Shown: positions 21,965 to 29,722 of the stretch, one piece after another
How the letters are laid out: each line of letters begins with the position of its first letter
Position numbering within the stretch: the stretch's first letter is position 1
Assembly: GCA_900317565.1 (NCBI GenBank)
Contig: ONHI01000012.1
Location: 1 to 38,220, forward strand
Length of the DNA: 38,220 bases
Direction of reading: 5' to 3'
Source of the DNA: an uncultured Eubacteriales bacterium
GTDB lineage: Bacteria; Bacillota; Clostridia; Christensenellales; Aristaeellaceae
Position numbers and translations under genes: made by a program
The notes under the pieces: model-generated
Seen by the model: only the letters and a program-made list of their open reading frames with translations
The model's database searches: none
What the model was told of the DNA's origin: nothing

Positions 21965-22666
21965 TCACAGCCTTCTTTGCAGCAGCACGCACCGGCCCAG
22001 CACCTTCACGTCCACGACGGTGCCCACGGTGGCGCTGAATTCATGGTCGAAGGCCTGCATCTGTATGCGGCCGCCGTCCAGCTTGAGCAGCTTGCGCACC
22101 ATGCGCTCCCCCTGGTATTCCACCAGCATCAGCTGGCCGTCCTCGGCCTTCCCGGCGGGCACCACCAGCAGCAGGTCGCCCGCGTACACGCGGAAGCCCC
22201 GCAGCATGTCGTCCGGGCAGCGGTAGTACAGCACCTTGTCCGGCGCGCCGCCCTCGATCTTACCGTTGACGATGGGCGTCAGCACGTGGTCGATCACCAG
22301 GCCGTCCGGCGACATCACCGGCACCCGCTTCACCACGCCGCCCAGCGCGTCCAGCCAGGCGTCCGAGGATTCCTCGGCGGCCTTGCGGGCGTTCTCCTCC
22401 TGCTCCTGCACGGGCAGCACGTAGGCCCGGGGCCGGGGGCGCAGCTTCACCTCCGGCTCGGCGGCCACGTCCAGCTCGGTGGACACCGGGTTGGCCACGC
22501 CCAGCACCTTCAATATTCTCTGGGCCTGGTCGTCGGAGACGATCTTGCGCCCCGACTCCACGTCCTTGATGTAGCTCTCCGCCAGGCCGCACTTCTTGCC
22601 CAGCGCCTTTTCCGTCAGCTTCGCCTTCAAGCGCGCGCTGCGTATGGTATCGCCCAAACGGCTCAT
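21965..22666 (-). CDS. XRE-type regulator with S24-like domain lacking catalytic Ser
   Basis: The 233-residue protein has an N-terminal Cro/C1 HTH (about 4-55: DTIRSARLKAKLTEKALGKK, ESYIKDVESGRK), a linker rich in P, R and Q, and a LexA/CI-like S24 fold (about 140-228). In S24 repressors the active site reads DSM-P; here the aligned motif is PDDMLRGFRVYAGD (about 151-164), with Asp153 where the nucleophile Ser would be. A Lys near the RMVRKLLKL strand (K202) may match the dyad Lys. Without the Ser it should not self-cleave, so it may sense by another route. GGAGG precedes the start at 22666, and the L,D-transpeptidase gene ends 16 bases upstream. The two probably form an operon. Confidence 0.82.
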   Translation of the reverse strand: MSRLGDTIRSARLKAKLTEKALGKKCGLAESYIKDVESGRKIVSDDQAQRILKVLGVANPVSTELDVAAEPEVKLRPRPRAYVLPVQEQEENARKAAEESSDAWLDALGGVVKRVPVMSPDGLVIDHVLTPIVNGKIEGGAPDKVLYYRCPDDMLRGFRVYAGDLLLVVPAGKAEDGQLMLVEYQGERMVRKLLKLDGGRIQMQAFDHEFSATVGTVVDVKVLGRCVLLQRRL

Positions 22667-22682
22667 ATTCCAATCCTCCGGA

Positions 22683-24341
22683 TCATTCCTCTGAAATCAT
22701 GTCCCCCGCCGGCTCAGTCTCCAGCGCCAGGCCCGTCGCGCCGTCCACGTCCGGCTCCGGCGTGGGCTCGGGCGTCGCCTCGGTCCCGGCCTCCAGCGCT
22801 TCGCCCGCCAGGTCCCCGGCCAACTCGGGCACCGGCGTGCCGTCGGGCTCGGCGATCGCTTCGATGTCCTCAGTTTCCTGCGCCTCCGGCGCGGCCACGA
22901 CGAAATCCCAGGGGACGGGCGTGGCCGACGGCTCCGGCGTCGGGGTGGGGATGAAGATCTCAGGCGTGGGCGTCGGTATGAACACCTCGGGCGTCGGCTC
23001 GACGGTGGGCTCGGGCGTCGCCTCCGGCTCGGCCTCGTAGCTGACGGTCTCCCGGCTGCCGGTGAAGTACGTCAGGTGCTTGTTGGGCAGATAGCCCGTC
23101 AGGCGGTTGTACTCCACCTTCGTCCAGGTCTTGCCCTTGGACAGCACCAGCACCTCGGCGCCCTTCTTGAGCTTCGCCACGGACTTGCCCTTGCTGCTGG
23201 CCTTGGCCCGCAGCGTGAGGGCGACCTTGGCCTTCGCCATGTCGGCCTCCTCGACGGCGGTCACCACGCGATAGGCGGCGTCGCCGAACTCGTCCAGCAC
23301 CGATTCCGCCCGGGCGAGCACGTCCTTCTGCACGGCCTGGTTGGCGCTGCCGGTCACGGCATAGCCGAACCCGCCCTGATAGCGCATCACGGCCTGGGCA
23401 AAGGCCTTGGAGAAGCTGCCGTCCGCCGCGCCGTCGTACAGCTTCAGCGTGATCAGCGCCTTCTGCAGCGCCGCCACCGCCGGGCCGGACATGCCCTGGC
23501 TCAGCGTCACGAAGGTGCCCGTGGGGGCGTCGTCCCGGAACAGCTTCTTCCACAGCGCGTCGTCCACCTTGCCGCTGGCCTTCAGGCCGTCGGCCTTCTG
23601 GAAGCGCTTCACGGCGGTCTCGGTGTTTGCGCCGAACTTGCCGTCCACCACGTCTGTCAAAAAGCCCAGCGCCTTCAGCCGGGTCTGCAGCTCGGTCACC
23701 TTGCTGCCCTTGCTGCCCCGGGACAGCTTGACGCTCTCCTCGGCGTCGCCGTCCCGGCCCATGAAGTGGTCGTAGGTCTCGCTGGCCCGGGAGAAGCACT
23801 TCTTCAGCAGCTTCTTGCGCAGCGCGGTGTTCTTCTTGCCGCTGCTGTAGATCTTGCAGGTCGTGCCCGCGGGGCAGTTCTGGGCGATCCACTTGGCGTC
23901 GGCCACGCGCAGCCGCACACAGCCGTGGGAGGCCCTGGAGCCCAGGGCGTTCACCGACGACTTGGTCGGGCCCTTCTTCGCGCCGGTGTACAGCACCGAG
24001 TGGAACAGTATGCCCCCGACGATGCGGGTGGCCCACTTGGCGTAACAGCTGTACTCCGGGAAATAGTACCACTCGGTGCGCTCGGCCTTCTTCCACTTCG
24101 AGGGCAGCGTGTAGGTGCCCGTGGGCGTGGCGTGGCCGGACTTGCCGGTGGAGCAGATCATCTGCCGGACGATGCCGGCCTCGGTGGTATTGCCGTTGTC
24201 GTAGACGGTGACGATCTGGTTGGTCAGGTCCACCTGTATGTAATATTTCGCCGCCGCCTGGGCCCTGTCCCCCGCCATCGGGAAGCAGGTCGCCAGCAGG
24301 CACAGCAGCGTCAACGCGCATATGAAGCGCTTCAATCGCAT
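22683..24341 (-). CDS. Secreted L,D-transpeptidase with PG-binding and SH3 domains
   Basis: The 552-residue protein has a signal peptide (RFICALTLLCLLATCFPMAG) and a YkuD catalytic domain (about 32-165): YYIQVDLTNQIVTVYDNGN, then TPTGTYTLP, then H114 in ILFHSVLY and SRASHGCVRL with S138, G140 and C141. Two peptidoglycan_binding_1-type repeats follow (about 198-260: VTELQTRLKALGFLTDVVDG; about 275-330). Then come an SH3-like domain (about 370-420) and a long P/T/E-rich tail (about 425-552) with the repeat VFIPTPTPE-IFIPTPTPE. The enzyme is expected to form 3-3 cross-links or anchor proteins at the wall. The tail resembles a wall-spanning linker. AGGAGGG precedes the start at 24341. The foldback repeat at 24383-24485 lies upstream. 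Confidence 0.9.
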   Translation of the reverse strand: MRLKRFICALTLLCLLATCFPMAGDRAQAAAKYYIQVDLTNQIVTVYDNGNTTEAGIVRQMICSTGKSGHATPTGTYTLPSKWKKAERTEWYYFPEYSCYAKWATRIVGGILFHSVLYTGAKKGPTKSSVNALGSRASHGCVRLRVADAKWIAQNCPAGTTCKIYSSGKKNTALRKKLLKKCFSRASETYDHFMGRDGDAEESVKLSRGSKGSKVTELQTRLKALGFLTDVVDGKFGANTETAVKRFQKADGLKASGKVDDALWKKLFRDDAPTGTFVTLSQGMSGPAVAALQKALITLKLYDGAADGSFSKAFAQAVMRYQGGFGYAVTGSANQAVQKDVLARAESVLDEFGDAAYRVVTAVEEADMAKAKVALTLRAKASSKGKSVAKLKKGAEVLVLSKGKTWTKVEYNRLTGYLPNKHLTYFTGSRETVSYEAEPEATPEPTVEPTPEVFIPTPTPEIFIPTPTPEPSATPVPWDFVVAAPEAQETEDIEAIAEPDGTPVPELAGDLAGEALEAGTEATPEPTPEPDVDGATGLALETEPAGDMISEE

Positions 24342-24382
24342 GATAAAACCCTCCTGTGTTGAAATGCAATGTCAATAAATGT

Positions 24383-24485
24383 AGATTCTTCGACTCCGGC
24401 TACGCCTCCGCTCAGAATGACGGCATAACGTCGTTCGTCATCCTGAGCGAAGCGATTGCCGAAGGCCTGGCGGAGCGAAGGATCT
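24383..24485. repeat. Foldback (REP/MITE-like) repeat, copy A
   Basis: The unit starts AGATTCTTCGACTCCGGCT and returns as an inverted form (CATCCTGAGCGAAG and CGAAGGATCT). The first 40 bases match copy B at 25786-25920 with only two differences. The ends can pair to form a long hairpin. No gene is present here. Confidence 0.85.
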
Positions 24486-24595
24486 GCTAACTTAATGGCA
24501 TTGGTACTTTTACGGTACACCCATTCTAGCACAGCGAGGGTTCGATTTCAAGTCGAATTGTAATAATCTGGAAATAAATCGGAATACTTTTGCAA

Positions 24596-25669
24596 TTATT
24601 TCAGCCGGTCCAGCGTCTCGTCCAGCTTGTCCTGGGCGGTGTCCACCAGGCGGCGGACGGCGCGGCGGCGCCTTTTACGGCGCAGGCTGTGCTCGCCCTC
24701 CTGGAGCACGTGGGAGAAGCTGTCCTGCACGATGCCGCCCTTCACGAACAGGTGCACGCCCGCGGCGATCATCGCCAGCAGCAGGCCCACGCCCATCCCC
24801 AGCATGGCGTCGCCCATGTCCATGATGGCCACGAAGGTCAGCGGGACCCAGCACGTGCTGCACAGCACGGTGCCGGTCACGATGTCCTGCTTGAACTCCT
24901 GCTGGAATTCCCGCTTCTGGTCCACCACCGATTCGCGCAGTTCATCGCTCAGCGCGAAGGGCTCCTTGTCCAGCGCGTTGTACTGGGACATGCGCATCCC
25001 GGCGGACACGAACATCCACACCGCCGCGCCGATCATGCCGAACAGCGCGGTCACGCCCAGCGCGACGGCCAGGTTCTCGGAGAACCAGAAATCCTCCGCC
25101 AGGCTGAACAGCACCACCAGCGGCGCGGCGCAGGCCACGCACAGCGCGGCGCCAAGGCCGATGGTCGGGGCACACTGGCGGCGGTTCTCCAGGAAGCGGT
25201 TGGCCTCGCCCTCGCTGAGCAGCCGCAGCCCGTCGGTCCGGGTCACGGAATCCGGCTCCAGCACCACGTCCCGCAGCTGGCGCAGCCGGTAGGCCAGCGC
25301 GTCCGTCACGGTCTCGGCGGCGTCCGGGACGGGCGCGACCCGCGGCTGCGGCTCGGGCTCCGGCTCGGGCTCCGGCTCCGGGGCGTACTGCACCGCCGCA
25401 CCGCCCGCGCTCTCCCAGAAGGGCTTCGTGAAGTCGTCCGGGTCCGGGCGGCGGGGCTCCCGGCCCAGCTCGTCCAGCCCGTCCTTCAACAGATAGTCGG
25501 TGCTGACCTGGAACAGGGTGCTGATCTGCAATATGCGCTCCACGTCCGGCTGGCTCGCGCCGCTCTCCCACTTGGAGACCGACTGCCGGGAAACGCCCAG
25601 CTTCTCCGCCAGCTCCTCCTGGGACCAGCCGAAGCGACGACGCAATTGGTATATCTTATCGGACAGCAT
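24596..25669 (-). CDS. Membrane-anchored XRE-type regulator
   Basis: The 357-residue protein combines a Cro/C1 HTH (about 5-60: [40 protein letters not shown]) with a Pro/Glu repeat linker ([13 protein letters not shown], about 100-112) and at least four C-terminal membrane helices (about 180-310), ending in a basic cytoplasmic tail with [11 protein letters not shown]. Such membrane-tethered HTH proteins occur in clostridia and may sense envelope or metabolic signals. I choose the ATG at 25669, because GAGGAGG is nearby and upstream codons run into the foldback repeat. Promoter and palindromic operator candidates lie at 25695-25773. The gene is bracketed by two foldback repeats. Confidence 0.85.
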   Translation of the reverse strand: MLSDKIYQLRRRFGWSQEELAEKLGVSRQSVSKWESGASQPDVERILQISTLFQVSTDYLLKDGLDELGREPRRPDPDDFTKPFWESAGGAAVQYAPEPEPEPEPEPQPRVAPVPDAAETVTDALAYRLRQLRDVVLEPDSVTRTDGLRLLSEGEANRFLENRRQCAPTIGLGAALCVACAAPLVVLFSLAEDFWFSENLAVALGVTALFGMIGAAVWMFVSAGMRMSQYNALDKEPFALSDELRESVVDQKREFQQEFKQDIVTGTVLCSTCWVPLTFVAIMDMGDAMLGMGVGLLLAMIAAGVHLFVKGGIVQDSFSHVLQEGEHSLRRKRRRRAVRRLVDTAQDKLDETLDRLK

Positions 25670-25694
25670 CTCGTGTACCTCCTCAGTACCCCTG

Positions 25695-25773
25695 ATTATA
25701 CCGCAAAACCGGCGGTTGCGCCACCAACTTTGGTTTACATTCTGCGCATCGGTTGCTGTCAACCGGTGGTTGC
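25695..25773 (-). promoter_or_regulatory. Promoters and AACC-N3-GGTT operators of membrane XRE gene
   Basis: On the minus strand TTGACA (25762-25757) with TGTAAA 17 bases on (25739-25734) and a separate TATAAT (25700-25695) lie upstream of the start at 25669. The sequence AACCGG(C/T)GGTTGC occurs at 25707-25719 and 25761-25773. It is a short palindrome (AACC-N3-GGTT); one copy overlaps -35 and the other lies just upstream of the TATAAT box, a typical arrangement for autoregulation. Confidence 0.55.
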
Positions 25774-25785
25774 AAAGCAAATTGC

Positions 25786-25920
25786 AGATTCTTCGACTCC
25801 GGCTGCGTCTCCGCTCAGAATGACAGATCCGCCGCGGCGGCGTCACTCCGGCAGGAGCCGTATCCCAGCGCTGTCATTCTGAGCAAAGCCCTGCCGCAGG
25901 CACGGCGCAGCGAAGAATCC
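25786..25920. repeat. Foldback (REP/MITE-like) repeat, copy B
   Basis: This copy starts like copy A (AGATTCTTCGACTCCGGCTG) and returns as GTCATTCTGAGCAAAG and GCGAAGAATC. The middle differs in length and sequence from copy A. It ends two bases before the stop of the rluD-like gene, so it may also act in transcript ending for the minus-strand genes. Confidence 0.85.
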
Positions 25921-25921
25921 A

Positions 25922-26839
25922 CTATTGTATCCTCAGCTTCTCCAGCCAGTACGTGAAGCGGGGCTCGGGGTCGGCCTCGAAGATCAGCTCCTCGCCGGTG
26001 CGGGGATGCACGAAGCCGATGCGATAGGCGTGCAGCAGCTGACCGCCGTCCACCGGGTAGGGGGACTTCTTCGGCCCGTACACCGGGTCGCCCAGCACCG
26101 GATGGCCGATGGAGGCCATGTGCACGCGGATCTGATGGGTGCGCCCGGTGGTCAGCCGCGCCTCGATCAGCGTCGCGCCCCGCAGCGGCTCCAGCGCGCT
26201 CCAGTGGGTGACGGCCTCCCGCCCGTCGGGCACGATGGCCATGCGCTTGCGGTCGGTGGGATGCCTGCCGATGGGCCCCTCCACCGTGCCGGAGGGCTGC
26301 TTCATGCCGCCGATGACGATGGCGCGGTAGGCGCGGTGCACCGTGTGGGCCTTGATCTGCTCCGACAGGGACACGTGGGCCATGTCGTTCTTCGCCACCA
26401 GCAGCAGCCCGGAGGTGTCCTTGTCGATGCGGTGCACGATGCCGGGGCGGATCTCCCCGCCGATGCCGGACAGGTTGTCCAGCCGCGCCAGCAGTGCGTT
26501 CACCAGCGTGCCGGTCTCGTTGCCCGCCGCGGGATGCACCACCATGCCCGAGGGCTTGAACACCACGGCCACGTCCGCGTCCTGATAGACGATATCCAGG
26601 TCGATGTCCTCGGGCTGGGCCGCCGTCGGGGCCGCCGCGGGCACCTCCACGCGCACGGCCATGCCCGGCTTCAATTTGAAGCCGGCCTTGGACTGCGCCG
26701 CGCCGTCCACCCGGACCCGCCCCTCGCGGATCAGCGTCCCCGCCCGGGAGCGGGTGACGTCCGCCAGCGCCGCGGCGAACACGTCCAGCCGCTCGCCGTC
26801 CGCCCGGGCCACGCCCTCAAATACCGTACCGTCGATCAT
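25922..26839 (-). CDS. RluA/RluD-family pseudouridine synthase
   Basis: The 305-residue protein has an N-terminal S4 RNA-binding domain (about 17-65: LDVFAAALADVTRSRAGTLI) and the RluA-family catalytic domain. The signature GIVHRIDKDTSGLLLVAK places the catalytic Asp at D139, and the conserved GRTHQIRVHMASIGHPVLGD segment follows (about 230-249). It converts specific uridines of 23S rRNA to pseudouridine; the target positions cannot be told (RluD-like by length and S4 domain). The start at 26839 has AGCAGGA, contributed by the end of the heptad repeat upstream. In many Bacillota this gene lies next to lspA, as here. Confidence 0.92.
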   Translation of the reverse strand: MIDGTVFEGVARADGERLDVFAAALADVTRSRAGTLIREGRVRVDGAAQSKAGFKLKPGMAVRVEVPAAAPTAAQPEDIDLDIVYQDADVAVVFKPSGMVVHPAAGNETGTLVNALLARLDNLSGIGGEIRPGIVHRIDKDTSGLLLVAKNDMAHVSLSEQIKAHTVHRAYRAIVIGGMKQPSGTVEGPIGRHPTDRKRMAIVPDGREAVTHWSALEPLRGATLIEARLTTGRTHQIRVHMASIGHPVLGDPVYGPKKSPYPVDGGQLLHAYRIGFVHPRTGEELIFEADPEPRFTYWLEKLRIQ

Positions 26840-26849
26840 GCCGCAAATC

Positions 26850-26908
26850 CTGCTCCCTACTCGCTATTCCTATTCCCTACTCCCTATTCCCTACTCCCTA
26901 CTCCCTAA
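26850..26908 (-). repeat. Heptad tandem repeat at the 3' end of lspA
   Basis: On the minus strand a run of 7-base units of the form TAGGGAG or TAGGGAA (one 6-base unit and one TAGCGAG) begins in the last codons of lspA, supplies its TAG stop and continues to the ribosome binding site of the rluD-like gene. Confidence 0.9.
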
Positions 26909-27343
26909 TTCCCCGACAATCGCCATCGCCGCCCCGACGCATATGCACACGTCGGCCACGTTGAACACGGCGAAGCGGACGAAGGCCAGCTCGATGAAAT
27001 CGGCGACACCGCCCGCGGTGAGCCGGTCGTAGAGGTTCCCCAGACCGCCGCCGACGATCAGCCAGAGCCCGGCGCGGGTAAGCCGCGGCTCATCGGGCCT
27101 TGCCACGAGCCATGCCGCGAGCCCGGCGATCAGCAGCGCCGTGAACACCGTCAGCAGCAGGCTCTGGCCGGAGAGCAGCGAAAAGGCCATGCCCCGGTTC
27201 TCCACCGGGCGCAGGTTCAATATCCCCGGCAGCAGCGCCGTGGCCCGGGGCACCAGCCGCGCCACCGCCACCTTGCTCAGCCGGTCGGCCAGCGCCGCCA
27301 GCAGCGCGATCCACCAGCCCCTACATCCTCGCCTCAATCGCAT
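26891..27343 (-). CDS. lspA: Signal peptidase II (lipoprotein signal peptidase)
   Basis: The 150-residue protein has four membrane helices and the LspA signatures. NLRPVENRGMAFSLL (about 43-57) is the N-R-G-x-AF box. NLYDRLTAGGVADFIEL (about 103-119) carries the first catalytic Asp (D115), and FNVADV (about 127-132) carries the second (D131). It cleaves prolipoproteins after lipid addition by Lgt, whose gene is also in this window. The ATG at 27343 has GGAGGTCATTC upstream and overlaps the DUF5665-like gene by 23 bases. The last residues, ELGSRE, are written by heptad repeat units, so the C-terminus has been reshaped by the repeat. The basic start (MRLRRGCRGWW) is usual for a first helix. Confidence 0.95.
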   Translation of the reverse strand: MRLRRGCRGWWIALLAALADRLSKVAVARLVPRATALLPGILNLRPVENRGMAFSLLSGQSLLLTVFTALLIAGLAAWLVARPDEPRLTRAGLWLIVGGGLGNLYDRLTAGGVADFIELAFVRFAVFNVADVCICVGAAMAIVGELGSRE

Positions 27344-27599
27344 GAATGACCTCCGCCAAAAAGCCGCCGATCAGCGGTATGTTGTCCACCACCAGCCCCC
27401 GCAGCAGCACCGCCAGCAGCGCGCCCAGCACCGAAAAGCCCAGCGTAAAGCCCAGCCCCCGGCACGCGCCGTAGAGTATGTTCTCCGCGATCATGCGCCG
27501 CCGGTTGGACACGTGGTCCAGGTATTCCTCCAGCCGCATGCGCTCCAGCGCGCCCATCAGCCGGTCGATGCGCTCCCGATCCCGTCCGGTCACGTCCAT
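27321..27599 (-). CDS. DUF5665-like small membrane protein
   Basis: The roughly 92-residue protein has a charged N-terminal helix (RIDRLMGALERMRLEEYLDH), an amphipathic NRRRMIAENILYGACRGLGF segment and two membrane helices with the pattern GFSVLGALLAVLLRGL and NIPLIGGFLAEVIHAIE. This matches my recollection of DUF5665 proteins that lie near lspA and divIVA in clostridia; their role is unknown. The start is uncertain. The ATG at 27599 has GAGGGGGG directly before it, and a TTG at 27626 would add nine residues but has no ribosome binding site. Its end overlaps the lspA start, so translation is coupled. Confidence 0.75.
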   Translation of the reverse strand: MDVTGRDRERIDRLMGALERMRLEEYLDHVSNRRRMIAENILYGACRGLGFTLGFSVLGALLAVLLRGLVVDNIPLIGGFLAEVIHAIEARM

Positions 27600-27648
27600 C
27601 CCCCCTCGATTGGAGAGATTTCCCAACGGGCGGGCGATGTATGCGCAA

Positions 27649-27708
27649 AGCAGGGGCGGCGCAATGCCGCCCCCGCCCTATGACCGTTGCCTGTTGACCG
27701 TCGCCTTA
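27649..27708 (-). repeat. Degenerate heptads and GC palindrome after divIVA
   Basis: From the TAA stop of divIVA the minus strand reads in 7-base steps TAAGGCG, ACGGTCA, ACAGGCA, ACGGTCA, TAGGGCG. A GC palindrome (GGGGCGGC with GCCGCCCC, about 27655-27672) follows. A related palindrome (GGGCGGCGCATCGCCGCCC) lies at about 29488-29508. Confidence 0.6.
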
Positions 27709-28287
27709 AAACAGCCCGTTGCTCTCCCGCAGCGCGGTGGCCTGCTGGTCCAGCACGCGGCTGAACTCGGCCTTGTAGGCGGCGGCGGAGGCCTTCAGCG
27801 CCTCATAACGGGCCTCGAGGGTCTCCACGCGGCTCTTGGCGTCGGCGGTCAGCTCGTCCGCGTCCTTCTGGGCCTTGCCCAGCAGCGCGTCGGCCTTCTC
27901 CCGGGCGGACAGCGTGATCTGGTCGGCCTGGGCCTGGGCGTCGCCCACGGTCTTCTGGGCCTTGCGGTTGGCGTCCTCCAGGGTCTCGTCCGCGATGCGC
28001 TGGGCCCCGATCAGGGATTCGCGCATGGCGTTCTGCAGGTTCTGGAAGTAGCTCTTCTCGTTGTAATCCGGCGTCTTGGCCTCGGCGGCCTCGGTGGCGA
28101 CGCGGGCAGCCTGAACCTCGGCCTCCAGCGTCTTGATCTGCCGGTTCAGCTCCAGGTTCTCGCGCACCAGCGCGGCCATCTGCTCGGAAATCTCGTCCAG
28201 AAAGTCGTCAACCTGCTCGATATTGTAGCCGCCGGTGGCCTGCGTGCCAAATTCCTTCTCCTGAATGTCCCTTACGCTGATCGCCAT
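27706..28287 (-). CDS. divIVA: DivIVA-domain cell division protein
   Basis: The 193-residue protein opens MAISVRDIQEKEFGTQATGG followed by YNIEQVDDFLDEISEQM, which is the DivIVA membrane-binding N-domain (residues 1-50). Long coiled coils follow (about 50-180, rich in A, E, K and Q). DivIVA binds curved membrane at septa and poles and recruits other division proteins. I start at 28287, because the family begins with MAIS or MPLT; an ATG seven codons upstream is less likely. The coil is longer than in Bacillus DivIVA. Its stop is followed at once by the degenerate heptads. It lies between ylmH and the DUF5665-like gene, the usual clostridial order. Confidence 0.93.
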   Translation of the reverse strand: MAISVRDIQEKEFGTQATGGYNIEQVDDFLDEISEQMAALVRENLELNRQIKTLEAEVQAARVATEAAEAKTPDYNEKSYFQNLQNAMRESLIGAQRIADETLEDANRKAQKTVGDAQAQADQITLSAREKADALLGKAQKDADELTADAKSRVETLEARYEALKASAAAYKAEFSRVLDQQATALRESNGLF

Positions 28288-28400
28288 GTCGATAACCGTC
28301 CTTTCCATTGTATGTCTATCGTCAAAATCGCGTTGTGCGCTATCTGATGATTGTTCGACAAACGGAGGCGCTTTTCCTGCCTGCTCCCGTTATGTTTCCA

Positions 28401-29153
28401 TTATTTGCCGTATTTGAACACCTGCACCACCTGCCGCCCCCGGCGGGATTCCCCCTGGAAGGCCACCACGCGCACCCGCCCGTAGCCCCGGGCGGAGATC
28501 AGGTCCCCCTCGGCAAGATGGGCGTCCGCGTGGGTGTTGGGCACGTGGTTCAGCTTCACCAGGCCCGCGCCGATCAGCCGCTGGGCCTCGCTGCGGGACA
28601 GCCGGCAGGCCGCGGCCAGCACGGCGTCCAGGCGCTCCTGCTGCACCGTCAGCCGCAGGGTCGTCCCCTCCGGCGGCGTCAGCGCCGGCGTCTCCTCCGC
28701 CACGCAGGCCTTCAGCGCCGCGCGGCCCGCGCTGTCCAGGTTGGCGGCGATGTAATCCGCCATGTCCTCCAGCGCAAAAAGGTAGGCGCAGGGGCCGCCG
28801 CGGTATTCCCCCATGGCGATGTCGCCGGTGGTCTCCCGCTCGATGCCCAGGCCCATCACCGCGCCCAGCAGGTCCCGGTGGCCGGGGCTGGCGAACTTCG
28901 CGTTCCAGCTCAGCCGCAGCGCGACGATCGGCCACTCCCAGGGCTCCGGCTCCATGTCGCAGAACGCGGCCACGCAGCGCTCCGCGCCATCATAGCCGCC
29001 CCAGAAGCAGGCCTTCACCCCCGCCCGGGCCGCCGCGGCGCGCACCGCGTCCGCCTGGGAGGGCTCGAGAAACCGGGTGTAGCAGGCCGTGCCCGTATGG
29101 GCCGCCCGCAGGGCCAGCTCGTTCAGGCGCTTCTCCAGCGCGTCCGCCATCAT
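28401..29153 (-). CDS. ylmH: YlmH-like S4-domain RNA-binding protein
   Basis: The 250-residue protein has the YlmH layout: an N-terminal alpha/beta part (about 15-100, with FLEPSQADAVRAAAARAG and WNAKFASPGHRDLLGAVMGL at about 90-110) and a C-terminal S4 RNA-binding domain (about 180-230: RLDAVLAAACRLSRSEAQRL followed by GLVKLNH). The motif GHRDLLGA-x-GLGIERETTGDI is characteristic. YlmH is linked to ribosome rescue and quality control in Bacillota and sits in the division cluster. The ATG at 29153 overlaps the stop of ylmG as ATGA, so translation is coupled; longer readings upstream are shadows of the ylmG frame. Confidence 0.92.
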   Translation of the reverse strand: MMADALEKRLNELALRAAHTGTACYTRFLEPSQADAVRAAAARAGVKACFWGGYDGAERCVAAFCDMEPEPWEWPIVALRLSWNAKFASPGHRDLLGAVMGLGIERETTGDIAMGEYRGGPCAYLFALEDMADYIAANLDSAGRAALKACVAEETPALTPPEGTTLRLTVQQERLDAVLAAACRLSRSEAQRLIGAGLVKLNHVPNTHADAHLAEGDLISARGYGRVRVVAFQGESRRGRQVVQVFKYGK

Positions 29154-29440
29154 AGCACCCGGGCCAGCAGCAGGTACAGCCGCCACCAGAGCCGCTCCAC
29201 CAGCTGATAGCCGATCAGCGCGAACAGGCAGGTGAAGTCCAGCGGCGCGCGGAAGTACTGCATCACCTTCAGGGACAGCTTCTGGAAGGGCGATATGAAG
29301 GGCTGTATGAACGCGCGCAGCATGTAGAACGCCCGGAAGGTGGGCCGGAACCAACTGAGCACGCAGTAGATGAGGATCGCCGCCGTGATCAGCCGCAGGA
29401 ACAGATAGCCCGCGTAAAACACCTCGTACAGTCCCAGCAT
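29150..29440 (-). CDS. ylmG: YggT/YlmG-family membrane protein
   Basis: The 96-residue protein has two membrane segments: the first about 10-30 (LFLRLITAAILIYCVLSWFR) and the second about 68-92. The central amphipathic FIQPFISPFQKL segment is the conserved P-F/P-x-R block of the YggT family. YlmG proteins assist septum or nucleoid positioning in several bacteria. AGGAAGGGG precedes the start at 29440, and the last four bases overlap ylmH. The gene lies directly after the sepF-associated repeat region. Confidence 0.9.
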   Translation of the reverse strand: MLGLYEVFYAGYLFLRLITAAILIYCVLSWFRPTFRAFYMLRAFIQPFISPFQKLSLKVMQYFRAPLDFTCLFALIGYQLVERLWWRLYLLLARVL

Positions 29441-29543
29441 GCCGTCATCCCCTTCCTGTGCGAACGTTTCCCTGATGCCTTTTCTGTGGGCGGGCGGCGC
29501 ATCGCCGCCCCTACATACCGTTCCCCTGATGCCTATTCAGTGG
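29441..29543. other. Short intergenic segment with GC palindrome
   Basis: This stretch carries GGGCGGCGCATCGCCGCCC (about 29490-29508) followed by CCTACAT, a palindromic motif related to the one at 27655-27672. No gene is seen. Confidence 0.4.
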
Positions 29544-29672
29544 GCGGGGGGCGACCTCTTCCGTCAGCCCTGCGGGCTGCCACCTCCCATGGGCCTAGCC
29601 GGCCCGTCCTCACTGGAAAATGTCCACTGGACATTTTCCCGGGCGTTCGGACCCCCTGAAGGGGAAGGCTTT
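29544..29672 (-). repeat. Interspersed 125-bp repeat, copy 1
   Basis: From GCGACCTCTTCCG to GGGGAAGGCTTT this segment matches 33518-33639 almost base for base over the second two-thirds. It holds a perfect 25-base palindrome at 29615-29639 (GGAAAATGTCCA, one base, TGGACATTTTCC). It lies after sepF and its heptads in the transcript direction. Confidence 0.92.
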
Positions 29673-29675
29673 TGC

Positions 29676-29722
29676 CCACCATTCCTATTGCCTATTGCCT
29701 GATGCCTATTGCCTATTGCCTA
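29676..29722 (-). repeat. Heptad tandem repeat at the 3' end of sepF
   Basis: On the minus strand the TAG stop of sepF is the first TAG of a run of 7-base units of the form AGGCAAT (with one AGGCATC and a final AGGAATGG). Confidence 0.88.

Noticed and set aside
26850-26908. Possible CRISPR array in the heptad repeats
   Set aside because: Units are 7 bases with no spacers, and no cas gene is present.
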